A stretch of DNA of 51,926 bases from Sistotremastrum niveocremeum HHB9708 (GCA_001630475.1 KV419463.1:29074-80999); one strand, 5' to 3'. Positions 1 through 10,951 are shown, counted from the stretch's first letter. Numbers and translations: made by a program. The notes: generated by a model from the letters alone, not told the origin.

Positions 1-997
1 TCGGTGTACAATTTCTGCGGGAGGTGAGTGTTCGCTTGACTTGAACGCATTTGAAGTGCTAACCTTATGTTGCAGGCCCATACTAGTATGCCGACGACAA
101 GTAGTAGGATCTTTGACGTAGGAAATTCTACGCACTTTCAGTACATTAAGTTGAGTATTATTTGATCACTCACGGGCAGTTCTTGCACTGACGACGGCCA
201 GGGTCGTTTGGTACCGGGTCAAAGAAATGAAGAACGTCTCGAGTAGCTCCGTCATCCCTGTTCGACCTTGTGCGTGTAACGGTCTTTGGTGCTATAGTTC
301 GCATATCCAACAGCATACCATCTCCATCGACCTCTTCGACTTCTAGATTGAACAGAGTGTCAAATAGCAGCTTAGCGGTGCGTAACTTGAATTACCTTTC
401 TCTTTTCCCTTTTTTGACTTTTTACGCTTCTTTTTCGCTGGTGGGGCATCTTCAAGCTCCTCAACCTCCTGCTCCGACACTGCGGCAGAACTTGGCGGTG
501 GCTCATCTACTTCATCTTCCTCATCATCCCCATCCGCAACATAATCATCATCGCCCTCTGCATCCCCTTCTTCCTCCGACATTGTGACCGGGCGAGTAGC
601 AGCTCTTTGAGCACGACTTTGCTCAGCAATGGCATCCTCCTCGTCTTGAGTTAGATCAACACCTGTAAGACATGTGCAGTGAGTACCTTTTACCAAAATA
701 CTCCGCATATGATCGCTTACCATCACGCCGGACAGGCTCGGCGCCTGAGCGGCGCCTTTTGAGAGAAGCGCTAGAAGCACTTGGAGTGACTGTCGTAGCG
801 GATGGACCGTTGGACACATTAGGAGTAGCTGTAACAGGGGTAGGTGGTCCATCCTTTCTGACTTGTCTGGGCTGAGGTCCGCTGCGACGAGGTATGATTG
901 AAGCGGCCTCTGAATTATTGTTGTCGGTGAGCCGCTTGGAGGCGGTGATTGTGCGCGAGCTTCTGGGTACGGATTGCCCGTCTGGCTCAGAAGCCAT
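1..997 (-). CDS. BED-type zinc finger protein, 5' part (3' end off the left edge)
   Basis: Exons read on the minus strand: 997-721, 662-396, 342-174, 127-64 and 14-1. All four introns (46-58 nt) have GT donors and TAG/CAG acceptors, and the frame stays open for 259 codons to the window edge. The protein starts with a Ser/Pro/Arg-rich tail (MASEPDGQ), continues through an acidic stretch and a Lys-rich nuclear-localisation-like run (KKKRKKSKKGKEKG), and enters a BED-like finger. Visible there are HFFDPVP, the CKNC metal pair, then DPTTCRRH and LQHKKLY with the histidines. BED fingers are DNA-binding modules of hAT transposases and of host chromatin proteins derived from them. A hAT transposase core and dimerisation domain would lie to the left of the window and cannot be seen, so a host regulator and a transposase remain equally possible. 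An in-frame upstream ATG at 1108 exists; 997 is preferred because the added stretch does not look like protein. Confidence 0.7.
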
Positions 998-1719
998 CAG
1001 GTCGAAGGGTCTTCGGTGGGAGAGGAGTGGAAGAGAAGGGGAGATAAGGTTTGTGGGTTTGGTGAAATAAAGATATTCAAAACTCCGCTGAACAACTGTA
1101 CAGTTCAAGTATTGGGCCTCAAGCTCTCAAAAAGGAGAAGACGACAATATTGGCATGGAATTTCGGCCGGTTTAAGGGGACTTTGAAGCGAAAAGGTCAC
1201 AAATGGAGGTTTCTCGGTGCAATAGAATATATCAAAAAATAAAAATAAATTATTTGTAAGCCGCGGCTCAAGCCCGGGCTCAGGGCCTGTCGATCATCAA
1301 AGCCCGGCCATCGGCCTGGTGGAGCGTTGGCTAAGGCCAGGCTTGGCTTGGGTGAGCCAGGGCCAGGCTCAGGGCTTGCCGGGCTCAGAGCCCTGGCCAT
1401 GCCATCACTACTCTCGACTCCGAGCTGATGGTTGATTCTCCCAGGACTGACGGTACATGCAGTGGTACTTCTCGTGCCTCTTACAGTGTTATGGGCCTGA
1501 TGCGTGGGATTTAGATGTCTTAGAGCTCCTATCAGCCCCTCACGAGCTATACTTATCACAAACATCCTGAGTCACCGATACTGGACTGAAATATGTTCCA
1601 ACTTTAGAAGGATTGGCGACTTATGATTGTTATAAAGGAGCATCAGTCTGGGCAGCTCCCTCTGCGTCCTACAGCGTTGCTCGACACCCTTCGATTGCTA
1701 ATATCAATCTCTCGAAAGC
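998..1719. repeat. Intergenic region with GC-rich self-complementary block (about 1255-1402)
   Basis: The spacer between the BED gene and tyrosinase. Positions 1255-1402 are built from overlapping variants of GGGCTCAGGGC, GCCAGGGCCAGGC and GAGCCCGGGCTC-like words, many of which pair with each other, so the block should fold into hairpins. It is much richer in G+C than the AT-rich stretch just before it (1222-1258). No convincing ORF covers it. It resembles a decayed short repeat or the remnant of a structured element. The rest of the spacer should hold the tyrosinase promoter; no clear TATA box was seen. Confidence 0.5.
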
Positions 1720-3880
1720 ATGACCGCCAAAACCTACCCAATCACCGGGATCCAAACTCCAGTCCCACTTCGTCAAGAGGTCAATGTTTGGGTAAAGGAG
1801 AACCCCGAACAAGTTGAACTCTTCAAGCTGGCGTTCACAGAATTCCAGAAAATGAGTTATGAAGACAAGCTCTCGTACTTCCGAGTGGCCGGTTCGGGTG
1901 ATCTCCTAGCCCAAATTTGAGATGTACTGACTGGTAGCAGGTATCCATGGACTGCCTAAAGAGCCATGGGATGAACCGAAAAGGTCCAAAAACGGCTACT
2001 ACTGCGAGCACGGTACTACCCTCTTCCCCACCTGGCATCGACCTTATATGCTTCTTTTCGAGGTATTGATATTTCCATATGAAGTCCAAAATTTAAAAAT
2101 AACATGACTATCAGCAAAGGATTCACGAGATTATGATCGACTTGATCAACAGTGGCAAACAACCCTCGTCTGACGGAAACCCAGATACAGACAGGGAATA
2201 CTTGCTCGGGCTAGCAAACTCGTGGCGACTCCCCTACTGGGACTGGGGGGTCAAGAACCCCAAAGTTCCTGAAATATTTAAGTCTGAGCCCCTGAACACC
2301 TTCAAGACGCCGCGCCCAATGTCGGATTATGGGATCACTCTGTCGCCGGTAGGTTTTTCAGAACGCCAATCTGGGGAACATTGCAAAGACCTAACTCATG
2401 TGCTCAGTACTCTAATGCGAAGGCAACCAGCCGACGACCAGATAACACCCACGATCAGGCATTCATTAACGGGGTTCAAAACAATGATAAAGTCGACGCT
2501 GCGTTTCATGACCATCCTGAAGTCACCGACAAGGTGTATCGATTGCTGTCTCAAGACTACTGCTCTGATTACAATTCCTTTGCAACTATGAGCCGTGGCT
2601 CTGCCACTGACGCTACAGGCACTAGCAAGACGAAGGACGTCAAGACCGATTGGGAATCACTTGAATCCGTTCACGGGTATGTCCCTGAGCTCGAAACTTT
2701 AGAGACAGGGCTGCTGACGCTCCCTTTTCTTTTCTGGACGTCAGGATGGCTCACGGGTTGATCGGCGGTAGTGGCCACATGGGTCAGGTACCAGTTGCTG
2801 CCTTTGATCCAATCTTTTGGTTTCACCACTGGTAACCCGCGCCTCCATAATATCACCGGAAAAGTTGACGATTATACATCTAGCTATATTGATCGTCTTT
2901 TTGCCATCTGGCAGTCCCTCAATCCGGACGAATGGTTTGCAACAGACGGTCAGCATTTCCACTACCTACACTGAAATATTAGTGGCTGACAAGGTCAATA
3001 ACACGACGTATAGATAATGATTCTAAGAAGCCCTTGACACCGTTCCACGAAGATAAAAGGGGAACATTGTTTGATTCCGACAAGGTTGAAGATTGGACTA
3101 AATATCGCTACACTTATCCGGAACTGCAAAAATGGCTACCCAAATATGTTGTGGATGGCAAATTTAGCGAGGAAGAATATATCAAGGATATTAGACGCCA
3201 GGTCGATCAATTATACAAAGTGACAGAGAGCGAGGAACTGCCTGTCCCATGGCACGGTGAAGGGCGCCAAGCTCGGTTCAATCACGATTATGTTGTCAAC
3301 GTCGAATATGAAAGGTACGCCACTCTCATCTATGTTGCTGGCACTTTATTATTTGATTTTTGAACGTTGCGGCATCGTAGATTTGCTTTGGGCGGTCACC
3401 CTTTCACGGTCCTCATTCTCATTAATGGAAAGGTAGTTGGTCAGATATATAATTTCACCGCCCCACCAAGCGAGACGGGTTGCACCAACTGTGAAGATCA
3501 AGAGCGAGCCCGAATCATTTCAGTCGGCCAAGTTGCCATCACTACGCCTCTGCTATTGGCGCTGCACAGCGATATCTCGAGCCTGCACGCGTTTGAGCCT
3601 GACGCCGTCGGAAGTTGGTTGAAAGCCGAAGGCCATTTGACATGGAAGGTTGTCAAGGTGTGTCGAGTGAGACTATTTCTTTCCGGCGCAAAATGCTGAA
3701 TTGGGCCCTTCAACTCAGCTTGATGGACAAGTAGTACAACCTCACGAGATACCGTCCCTCAGAGTGTGGGTGGTGAACGCCGAAAGATCCCAAGTGCATG
3801 AAAGCCAGCCTTTCGTCTTCAGAAATCATCAGGTTCTGTTCGAGGCAACTGGAGTCATTCGAGGTCACATCATTGCCTAA
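1720..3880 (+). CDS. Tyrosinase (polyphenol oxidase), 562 aa, nine exons
   Basis: Exons 1720-1891, 1941-2062, 2115-2348, 2408-2676, 2745-2831, 2884-2948, 3014-3314, 3381-3657 and 3719-3880 join in frame to 562 codons. This is a type-3 copper enzyme that oxidises monophenols and diphenols to quinones for melanin formation or defence. CuA ligands are H60 (AGIHGLP), H81 (YCEHGTT) and H90 (FPTWHRPY); C79 sits two residues before H81, as in the Cys-His thioether of fungal tyrosinases. CuB ligands are H265 and H269 ([11 protein letters not shown]) and the histidine in DPIFWFHHC (293/294). The YTYPEL strand near residue 350 and a following C-terminal domain of about 190 residues match the fungal latent form. 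There is no signal peptide, so it is probably cytosolic until processed. The first donor could also be GTGATC at 1897, adding two residues; GTTCGG at 1892 gives the family-typical VAGIHG. All copper ligands are present. Confidence 0.95.
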
Positions 3881-4924
3881 ATTGAACATGACAAGGATAT
3901 TTGAAATTTACCAAAGCAGTTTCAAGCTCGTGTTGTAGTGTCCCATGTACTTGTACCGTAGTAGCGCTAGCCATGTTGATCAGTGTATATGTGCAGAGTT
4001 TTGCGAGAAGCCACTCTGATTCCGATACCCACGTTGCATGTTGGCCGCCAAGTTGTGCTTACCTGGCTACTGCTACAATCCGATCCTCCGAATTCCTACT
4101 CCGTCCTCTGCGACACCGAGTCAGACTTGTCAGTGCGAATTCGCGAACACTCCTCATTTACCTGCAACCGCAGAACCCTAGGCCGCTCATGCAAGCAGCG
4201 TTCCAACGGAGCTTTTGAGAATACTAAAGGTGTCGTCGATCAGGTAGCGATGTTGCGCGAGTGTCAGTGCATCCACGGCTGACCACGCTCTCGGCCGCTC
4301 TCCTCAAGCTCCTCTTCAAGCTCCTCTTCAAGCTCCCCAACTTCAGAAAGATTCTAATCGGAAGCGAGCAGTGGGATCTTGAGAAGAGCAATGAATGGCA
4401 CAGGTGCGCAATATTCTCGTCCCCGATTATTCGGCACTCAATGTCAGGACCAAAGTGCGTAGCTCTCAGCGAAACGACTGAAGGAGCGTCCTGCTCAATG
4501 TCAATTCAGGTCGCCAGCTATTCTCTCGAGGCCTTGGAGGCTCCGCTCTCCAAGAAATCCCAAATTGAGTCCGTTGGTCTGCGTGATGTCTTCGGAGAGA
4601 CGGTGAAGGGCACAGGTGCGCAATATCTCTATCGACGAATACACACGACTCAATATCAGAACCAAAGGTTGAACTTTTTTAGCTTCTCAGCGGAATGTCC
4701 ATAGCAGCTGCTTCTCGTTCACTGTCGACTCACTTCGTTAGCGAAAATGCTGCACTTTCCTGTTCAGTATCCTCTTCACCGCAGCTTGCTCTGATTGGCT
4801 GTCGTGCTCGCATTCGTCTCCCAGAGTGCGAACTTTGGGCCCGCGAAAAGCATATAATCCTGCCTCCACCCAGAGCACTCTCTTTCTTCATCCACCACCA
4901 TCCCCTCCCACCTGCCTCTGGCAG
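3881..4924. repeat. Gene-free region with degenerate duplications
   Basis: No supported gene. Positions 4302-4335 hold a 12-bp microsatellite (unit CTCCTCTTCAAG, just over two copies). The word GCACAGGTGCGCAATAT occurs at 4398-4414 and again at 4610-4626, each followed by similar diverged sequence containing GACTCAATATCAG/GGCACTCAATGTCAGG-type words. The stretch is therefore an old tandem duplication with a unit of about 212 bp. The open frames across it change between copies and look non-coding. Confidence 0.5.
4852..4858 (+). promoter_or_regulatory. Possible TATA element ahead of the exon-like repeats
   Basis: ATATAAT lies about 25-35 bp before a CT-rich tract (about 4879-4915) that is typical of transcription starts in filamentous fungi, and about 70 bp before the first repeated cassette. 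This suggests that the repeat array is transcribed. It is an inference from spacing and composition only. Confidence 0.3.
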
Positions 4925-5640
4925 GGCTCCTAGTCTCCGGACGAAATCCTCGGTGGCTCCAGATCTTCTGTGCTGGGCCAATGGCTACCCGTCGCGCAAT
5001 GCTACCTGGCGTAGCATTGCCGGCCTGCGTAGTCTGCCGTCGAAGGAGAGCCTAGTGGGAGGCTGCGCACGGTTACATTCCCCCTGACTCGACACCTGTC
5101 TAGCTTACTAGGCAGGGCTCACTGTCTTCATGACGAAATCCACAATGGCTCCGGATATTCTGTGCCGGGATACTGGCTGTATCGTCGCGCGATGCTTTTG
5201 CGTCGTCGGCCCGTGCAGTCGGCCGTTGTTGGAGAGCCTAGTGAGAGTCAGCGTAACCTACCCCACCTCACCTGCATTCATTGCAGGCTCCTCGTTCTCG
5301 TTCTCGAGACGAAATCTACTTCGGCTCCGGATCTTCTGTGCCGGGACACTGGCTGTATCGTCGTGCAACGCTTGCGTTGTCGACCTGTGCAGTCGGCCGT
5401 TGTAGAGAGCCTAGTGAGAGTCCGCGCTACTGTCACCCAGCCTCACCTGCCTCTGGCAGGGCTCCGTGTCCTTTGGACCGAATCCACATTCCTTTTCGGT
5501 TTGATGGAGAGCCTAGTGAGAGCGGTGGACCCCCAACCCGGCCTCAACCGCTCGTGGTGCTCCTTGTCCTCTGGACAGAATCCGATGGTGTCTTTTGACT
5601 CATCAGAGAGCCTAGTGAGCGCCCCACCTACCCTTCAAAC
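4925..5640 (+). repeat. Five diverged tandem cassettes with splice-site-like borders
   Basis: The word GAGAGCCTAGTG recurs at 5046, 5232, 5405, 5507 and 5606. Each copy ends a cassette at CTA|GTGAG, which reads as a 5' splice site, and each cassette is preceded by a pyrimidine tract ending in CAG (4922-4924, 5113-5115, 5284-5286, 5457-5459, 5576-5578). Cassette bodies are 4925-5053, 5116-5240, 5287-5413, 5460-5515 and 5579-5614 (129, 125, 127, 56 and 36 nt). The spacers between them are 46-63 nt, the local intron size. The three long bodies share ACGAAATCC, GCTCC(A/G)GAT and CTGTGCCGGGA-type words. Body lengths are not compatible with one constant reading frame, so this may be a non-coding transcript or a decayed gene with duplicated exons. 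Confidence 0.5.
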
Positions 5641-6792
5641 CAGCCTCTCTTAACTGTGAGGGCTGGTATGACCGTAACTGTAAGGTCATGAGCTTGGGGG
5701 ACATCTTTGCAATGACTCTCCTCCATGTCTCAATCCCCGATCTTCCATTGTTGACACTGTCAACCGAAATGTGGTCCGTCAAAGCTTGTTTTATTACTAT
5801 TTGTACGTCCGTCTTCGGTCTTACTTTCCGTTCCGACTGATGCGTCTCCAGTATATTTGGCGAAGTTTCTCAAGGCTTATGGACCAGATCCACCCCCAAA
5901 GGGGATGTTGAATATGGCAACGAGAACTGTGGTAAGTCGCCATCCGTCATTTGTAGCTTACGGTCGTTCACCCCGCATGCAGCATGAAGATGCTGTAGCC
6001 TAGACTCAAACTGCTCTTGAGATGTCTGCTTTGGAGCTAGCAGTATTGATCAATCGTCGTCGGGTGTCTAATCATCATCCGATGGTGTTAAAACCTAGAT
6101 TAAATTCACCAGGAACGCAATCGCTTGAACACGTATATGGAACGAGTCTTGTATTAGTCCGCGCCATGTTCCCATGCAATCGTAATCACCAAGCGCTCTG
6201 TGAAACTTGTGTTTTGTAGAGAATTTGCAATTGGCAGTGCCTCCAGAAACAAAGAGCTCCACATCGAAAGCGATGAGACTATTGACCTGCGACTATGCCC
6301 AGATAGGAGCTATAAGGTCCTTTGTACAAGTTGTAGACAGTGAAGGTTGATAGCCGTCTGGGTTGATCGCGTGCCGTTTATCGTGATTGACAGCATCAAT
6401 CCGCGCAACGCAATTATCTGACACGTCCAGAAGAAGAAAGCCGTGTTCGAAGTCGCCTGAAGGAGCTGAATTTGTATCTGCGCACTTTCCGCCATAGGTG
6501 ATGGCAGCTACAGTACGCTCCGTGGGGTATACGTATCGCAGTTCCGCCTGAGACATTTAAGCAGTTCATAAAGCTGGCTCTTTCTCCGAAATCCATCTCT
6601 ATCCAGACAGTAAGGTGACCTGGATTTGCAGACTGAGAGCGTCTGCGTTGCGAGCCAGAGACGATGATGGACATAATCACAGGGCTCGGCCATTATGTAA
6701 GCATACCTTATCGCTTAAATCCTTGCCATGTTCACCGAAAGTCTCGGCACCACCAGATTGTGGCCCTTTCCTACGGGCTCTACAAATTCGCC
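5641..6792. other. Intergenic, no supported gene
   Basis: I see short coding-like pieces but no complete model. A good intron (GTACGT donor at about 5804, CAG acceptor at about 5852) and a second GTAAGT...GCATGCAG intron at about 5934-5984 suggest the 3' end of a small or decayed transcription unit finishing near 6003. An 87-codon open frame on the minus strand (6293-6556) has no recognisable relatives. The antiporter promoter must lie in the last few hundred bases. Confidence 0.35.
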
Positions 6793-8969
6793 ATGACTAT
6801 CCAGCTCGTTGAGGTCAGCTTTGGTTTCAGAACGTCCGGAACAGTCTCACTAACCGATCGTCTTGCCCAGGTCACTACGGCAAATTTAACCTACTTGTGT
6901 CTTGGTGGCTTCATCGTTGCAGTAAGTGATCAGTGGAGCGAGGCGTTGGGTAGACGTTGATAAGACTCTGACAGTTCACAACAGTTGCATTACTAGTCCG
7001 CGAAAAGGTGTGTCGAAGAGAATATTCTTGATGGGCATAGGCATAACGCAGGCGTGGCAGTTATATCTAGGAGAATGCGTCTTGGCGACAGCCTTCGGTA
7101 TTGCAATAGGTGCGTTCCTTTGGATTCCTATCTACAAACACTGAATTTGCCACTGCTAGGCCCTAGCGGAGGAAATATCTTCAACCCTCGGTCTTGGGGA
7201 GACATAAACGACATCACTCTCGAAGTCATGCGCATCGTACTCGCCACCGGTGTATTCTCTATCGGAGTGGAACTCCCCAAAGCATACATGCTCGTCAACT
7301 GGAAGAGTCTAGTCTTCATGATCGTCCCAACTATGACATTCGGATGGTTTATTTCTGCAGGTAGGTTCACCTTCAGTCCATTACTCCATTCAGCCTAATA
7401 AACCGTAATGCAAGGACTCATCGTTGCGCTATTTCCTGCCCTCAACTTTAGATCGGCTCTCGTCATATCCGCCTGCCTCACACCCACCGATCCTGTTAGT
7501 CCCCCTTTCATCGATCTCCAAGAACGGCCGACTGATCATTTTGGCTCCGCTATCTAGATATTAGCGATGGCAATCATCATGGGAAAATTTGCCGTGAAAC
7601 ATGTCCCCAAACATCTACGTCTCCTCTTGGCTGCCGAGTCCGCGGCGAACGACGGCCTTGCCTATCCCTTCTTGACTTTGCCCCTTTACCTCACACTAGA
7701 AGCCACAACAGGGTCGGCTGTGGGGAAGTGGCTGTTAGTCGGATGCTTGTGTCAGTAATATTGTCTCATGTTCTCAGGTTGATTGAACTTGAGCGTTCTT
7801 TTGACAGATCAGGTCATCCTCGGCACAGTCATAGGCGCCGTAGCCGGGAGCGCATTCCGCTATCTATTGCGATTTAATCAAAATCGAGGGTTTATCGACC
7901 ATGAATCTTTCGTGGCGCAATATCTTGCTTTAGCCGTCTTTGTCGTCGGATTCTGTAACATCATCGGAAGTGACGATCTATTGGCCGCGTTTGCTGCCGG
8001 GACAGCTATATCTTGGGACGGAGACTTCAATGCCCAGACTGAGAATGCCGTTTTTGCATCTATCCTTGACCTCATTATTAACTGTGCTGCGTTCATATAT
8101 ATCGGAGCATGGTCAGTCCCGATGTTGGCCAATCGCTATCTTCGATCGTTAACCGTCTACATCAGGATTCCATTCGACAAGTTTACGGCCGCTGATCTTG
8201 GGATCGCTCCGTGGCGACTTATTGTACTCGCTATAGCTCTCATTATCGCCCGCAGAATTCCTGCTCTGCTACTCCTCCAGAGGTTCGTGCCCGATCTTCG
8301 AAATTGGCGCGAGGCCCTGTTCAGTGGTCACTTTGGCCCCATGGGTGTCGGAGGTACGAAACACATGCTTCGCGCTCCAAGATGGGAATTAATATACACT
8401 TCTCTAGCTGTCTACATATCAACGCTAGCGCTCACAAAACTACCTAAAGCTAGTGATCCTCCTGCTTCTCAAGCAGAACAACTTTCCGCAACAATCCAAC
8501 CAATCGTTGCTTTCATCGTCCTCTGTTCAATCATCGTCCGTACGTGAATCATGTAGCAGCAGAAAACGCTATTTTTGACGATTTTGGTAGATGGGCTATC
8601 TATCCCCTTTTTCAACTTAGGAAGACACGTTAGAACGATGTCTCACACTAGTCCCTGGACATCGAGAAGCAACACCATTGAAGGGCCCGAATGGCTTCAT
8701 GCCACACGCCGATTCAACCGCGACGTCGACATCGAAGTCCAAGGTGCGATAGGAACACCAAACGATACTCAGAGTGTTTCCTCCACGACTCCCACACCAG
8801 TCAATGGCAAATCTGCTGAAGAGGTAATTACCCGAGCTTCAATCGAACCCCTTACATTTGCTGAGGACTTTGTTAGATCGGTGCGGTACAGAACGGGGTT
8901 CCATCTGGCGAGAATGTAGAGATGAATGCGGCAGAGGGACAAGGACCCAAGGTCAAATTCGCAGAATAA
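6793..8969 (+). CDS. NHA1: Plasma-membrane Na+(K+)/H+ antiporter, NHA1/CPA1 type, 520 aa
   Basis: Twelve exons: 6793-6813, 6871-6921, 6975-7007, 7061-7109, 7160-7360, 7415-7494, 7558-7750, 7808-8111, 8166-8353, 8408-8539, 8591-8823 and 8892-8969, closing in frame at 520 codons. It exchanges cytosolic Na+ or K+ for protons, for salt tolerance and pH control. Family landmarks in order: LYLGECVLATAFGIAIG, FNPRSWGD, GVELPKAYM, LTPTDPILA, AESAANDG with N176-D177 in the ion-binding site, SDDLLAAFAAG with D265-D266, WREALFSGHFGPMGVGAVY and VHGLSIPFFNLG. The introns at 8112-8165 and 8354-8407 are each 54 nt with no in-frame stop, so a naive ORF keeps them; removing them restores the family sequence (GAWIPFDKF, GVGAVYIST). 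The C-terminal tail is short, about 100 residues ending KVKFAE, compared with several hundred in yeast Nha1. The short exon 1 (MTIQLVE) is chosen because exon 2 continues with the conserved LTYLCLGGF. Confidence 0.93.
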
Positions 8970-9261
8970 TGCGAGTCCCTCCCGGTCTGCGCCGATCGGG
9001 AGGGACGGAGAAGTGGCATGCGCATCCTTTCTATCTTCTTGGGCTGGCATACTAGTAGTTGATGATGTAGAGTATGTGATCCCAATGAGATTGAAAGGAA
9101 TTCTTGGATAAATTTCGCGCGTCGCAACCCTAAGCTTCAGACATATCAAGCAACCCGAAGCAATAACCAGGACAAAAGTGCTTCAACTTTTCGCATTGGT
9201 CATACTGATACATTCGTCATATTGTCTGCCTAACGTTACACCCCAAGTCGATTCTCCCATT

Positions 9262-10807
9262 CTACGCGCTGGTAGCGGAAGGCCACAGGCTTTTGACGAG
9301 ATCTACAACATGAGGATATTCGGGTCCATCCTTGCCTCCGATCGCCTGTGCAGCAATAGATTCTGCGTCCGCTCTCGGTACATTTTGCTCCTCAAGATTC
9401 GTCTTTAATCCCAACTCGGCAACGAGTCTGTGCGAAGCCGATAAGGATCAAAATAACAAAATCAATGTGTGTGAGACTGACTTATCAATAGCATCTGCGA
9501 GGGTATGAACGTCGCTCTCCAGAGAGCCTGTAGTTGGGATGCGGAGGTAGAACAAAGCGTCGGAGAGCCATTGTTTATCTTCTTCTGAAGCGCTGGTAGC
9601 CTTGTAGTGAACGGTAGGTGCAAGGGTGAGACACTACATGACATCAGTTTGTGCGATTTGTTCGTAGAGAAGATCGGCACATACGCTAGTGATACCGTGT
9701 CCGATGCTATACCTCGCACCAAGCTTATGGCCAAGAGCGTGAGAGAGCCCGAGTGCGCTGAGTCTTCGTCGACAAAGATATAGAGCCAAGTGAGCAGTTC
9801 GACCCACCTATATTTCTGGAGCTTAATAGGCCACAAACTCATCCACGACGCTAATTGGAGCTTCGTTCGGTATGTCACGTTCGAAGGGTCGGCTTTTGAC
9901 TTGGGGAGATACGTGAAGAGGTCGCGGAGGGCGACGTAGCAGAGTGCTTTCATCGGGGGAGGAATTAGAGGGCGGTAGAGGTTCTCTGAAGAAGATAAAG
10001 TAAATGTATGCGGTTGGACTGGATGATATATGCGCACCGACGGCATGATCGAGAGCGCGAATTCCGGTAGATAGCCTTTAGAGACATGAGATTGGAATTT
10101 CATAGGTTATTGATGGCGACCAGAGGCTCACCAAAGTCTCTCCGGGGTATCGAGGGTAAGTTCGGAATCGAGAATAATCCCAGAGGGTGCTAGCTGTTGA
10201 TCACTGACAGCTACTTTCACTCCATCCTCGTTGGTATAGCCCGCGCCGATCTGACTCTCTAGTCAGTAACGTATTCTTCGAACGGATTGCGACATACAGT
10301 ATATTCAGCGGCACTCAAAGTAGTCGGAATAGCAATTTGCTTCACAAATGGACCCTTGGTCTCCTGCTGAAGGTAGTATATGATCGCCTTGGTTGCATCG
10401 ACCGGCGATCCTCCTCCAACAGCTACAATAATGTCGCATCCGGCCTCTTTGAACTTGGTGGCACCATTGCGTATGCCAGCGATTGGGGAATGCTCGCCGA
10501 TTTCCCAGAAGGTTCCACCATAAGCGTTCTTCGACTTGAGGATAGCTTCGACCTTCTTAACTACTTCGGTCTAACATTCAAGTCAGTTGTAATAGCATGT
10601 AAAGGCAGGAGATGAATGTGCTACCTTAGTATACAGACTCTTGCCAGTAACGATCAATGCTTTGTGGCCATCGAGAAGGTCCAAGAGCGTAGGGAGAGCA
10701 GTCTGTACAGAACCAGCACCGTAGTAGACCCCTTTCAGGGTATCGGTCCAGGCATAATATCCGTGCGTCGCTGTCGACGAGTGAGCAGTTGAATCCAAGA
10801 TGGACAT
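9262..10807 (-). CDS. Iron-containing alcohol dehydrogenase / maleylacetate reductase-like, 393 aa
   Basis: Exons on the minus strand: 10807-10625, 10570-10298, 10250-10132, 10075-10038, 9985-9808, 9757-9685, 9633-9482 and 9427-9262, totalling 394 codons with stop. The family folds like dehydroquinate synthase. Its maleylacetate reductases convert maleylacetate to 3-oxoadipate with NAD(P)H at the end of hydroxyquinol and resorcinol breakdown. Visible motifs: VYYGAGSVQ, ALIVTGKSLYTK, VGGGSPVDATKA (nucleotide-binding loop), IPTTLSAAEYT, RALDHAVE (D201), GLSHALGHKLG (H270, H274) and GHGITSC (H284). PTTLSAAE and DHAVE resemble maleylacetate reductases more than classical Fe-ADHs. No signal peptide; probably cytosolic. 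The start is the methionine before SILDSTAHSS. It is transcribed away from the flavin-reductase-like gene across 144 bp and converges on the antiporter gene (292 bp between stops). Confidence 0.9.
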
Positions 10808-10951
10808 GATGGCCGTTCTGGCTGAAATGATTGTACTAATAGTTGTCCCATGAGAGCCGATTCGGAGAGCGTCGTCGGCGGCAAATGCAATCTTCCCATC
10901 TTCCGTCATATATATCCCGGCGTCTCTGATGTGACGCCAGCCAGGATATCC
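10808..10951. promoter_or_regulatory. Bidirectional promoter between the ADH-like and flavin-reductase-like genes
   Basis: Only 144 bp separate the two start codons, so both promoters and 5' leaders must share or overlap this stretch. CATATATATCCC at 10907-10918 is a TATA-like element in the right place for the plus-strand gene. The arrangement suggests co-regulation. Confidence 0.5.

Noticed and set aside
2349-2361. A 13-nt GT...AG interval in tyrosinase that could look like a tiny intron
   Set aside because: Too short to splice. Using the CTCAG acceptor at 2407 gives a 59-nt intron with a CTAAC branch site and the expected protein.
6293-6680. Minus-strand frames upstream of the antiporter
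   Set aside because: Could not be joined into a gene with family features; checked against fungal lectin and F-box patterns from memory without a match.
9462-10103. A 213-codon open frame on the minus strand
   Set aside because: It runs through introns of the iron-ADH-like gene; splicing at consensus sites restores the family sequence, so the long frame is partly artefact.
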